A stretch of 5,424 nt of DNA from Planctomicrobium sp. (GTDB lineage Bacteria > Planctomycetota > Planctomycetia > Planctomycetales > Planctomycetaceae). Shown here piece by piece: positions 5,214-5,424 of this stretch; positions within the stretch are counted from its first letter, which is position 1, and each line of letters opens with the position of its first letter. Made by a program: the position numbers and the translations under genes. The notes under the pieces are model-generated. The model was not told the origin of the DNA and searched no databases. It worked only from the letters and a program-made list of their open reading frames with translations. The stretch spans positions 1 to 5,424 of the forward strand of contig JAJDEL010000005.1 in assembly GCA_029259835.1 (NCBI GenBank). The letters are read 5' to 3'.

Positions 5214-5424
5214 ATGAACACGTTCCTGCAAATCTCATTCTGGCTCACGGCTGGTGCCGTTGTTTATTGTTATGTCGGGTATCCAATAATCCTCGGATTT
5301 TTGGCAAAGATATTCGGCAAGCAAAGACGTCATGATTTCGATTTGAACGAAACGAACAACAGCGAAGACTACCCGTTTGTTTCGATTGTGATCGCGGCAT
5401 ACAAAGAAGAGAGCGTTATTCTGG
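5214..5424 (+). CDS. Family 2-type glycosyltransferase, membrane-anchored, 3' truncated by the window
   Basis: Seventy codons are visible. Residues 6-33 form one hydrophobic segment with VYCYVGYPIILGFLAKIFG, a pattern common at the N-terminus of membrane GT2 enzymes. A basic stretch KQRRH (36-40), expected on the cytoplasmic side, and a polar linker follow. Then PFVSIVIAAYKEESVIL (54-70) matches the first strand and loop of the GT-A fold, where the consensus is VSIVIAAYNEE; here Lys replaces the usual Asn. The DXD and QxxRW motifs would lie beyond the window, so processive and non-processive enzymes cannot be told apart. It very probably transfers a nucleotide-sugar residue at the inner membrane during polysaccharide or glycan synthesis, in one operon with the methyltransferase. 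Confidence 0.85.
   Translation, partial: MNTFLQISFWLTAGAVVYCYVGYPIILGFLAKIFGKQRRHDFDLNETNNSEDYPFVSIVIAAYKEESVIL

Overview
The window looks like chromosomal DNA of a Planctomycetota bacterium, of the Gimesia/Rubinisphaera/Thalassoglobus kind. This rests on a tandem pair of secreted helical-repeat proteins of a type I associate with planctomycetes, a Gly/Pro-rich outer-membrane barrel protein, moderate GC content and loosely packed genes. The genus is an inference from protein style, not from a marker gene.

Layout. Positions 1-951 (+) hold the 3' part of a helical-repeat protein gene whose start lies outside the window. Positions 1017-2234 (+) hold a complete paralogue with a signal peptide, a Cys-rich netrin/TIMP-like N-terminal domain and the same helical C-terminal domain. 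The two genes read the same way, 65 nt apart, with no terminator between them, so they are probably one operon. Only 11 nt beyond the second stop, and convergent with it, is a gene (2246-3427, -) for a predicted outer-membrane beta-barrel protein. Its best start is a GTG at 3427 with a good Shine-Dalgarno and an immediate signal peptide; the frame stays open upstream to 3718 but that extension does not look coding.

Positions 3428-4181 (754 nt) are a divergent intergenic region with no convincing gene. It holds phased direct repeats and a palindrome on the barrel-gene side, and a dense run of short inverted repeats on the other side, including two overlapping hairpins that exclude each other just upstream of the next gene. 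Positions 4182-5210 (+) encode a class I SAM-dependent methyltransferase. Three nucleotides later (5214 to the window end, +) begins a membrane-anchored GT2-type glycosyltransferase, cut by the window edge. This pair looks like the start of a polysaccharide or glycan biosynthesis cluster. A perfect 9-bp terminator-like hairpin (5162-5184) sits inside the 3' end of the methyltransferase gene, about 30 nt before the glycosyltransferase start.

I see no tRNA, rRNA, CRISPR array, insertion sequence or attachment site. No complete new system is demonstrated. The least explained parts are the paralogous NTR-like/helical-repeat pair and the possible RNA structures around the methyltransferase gene.
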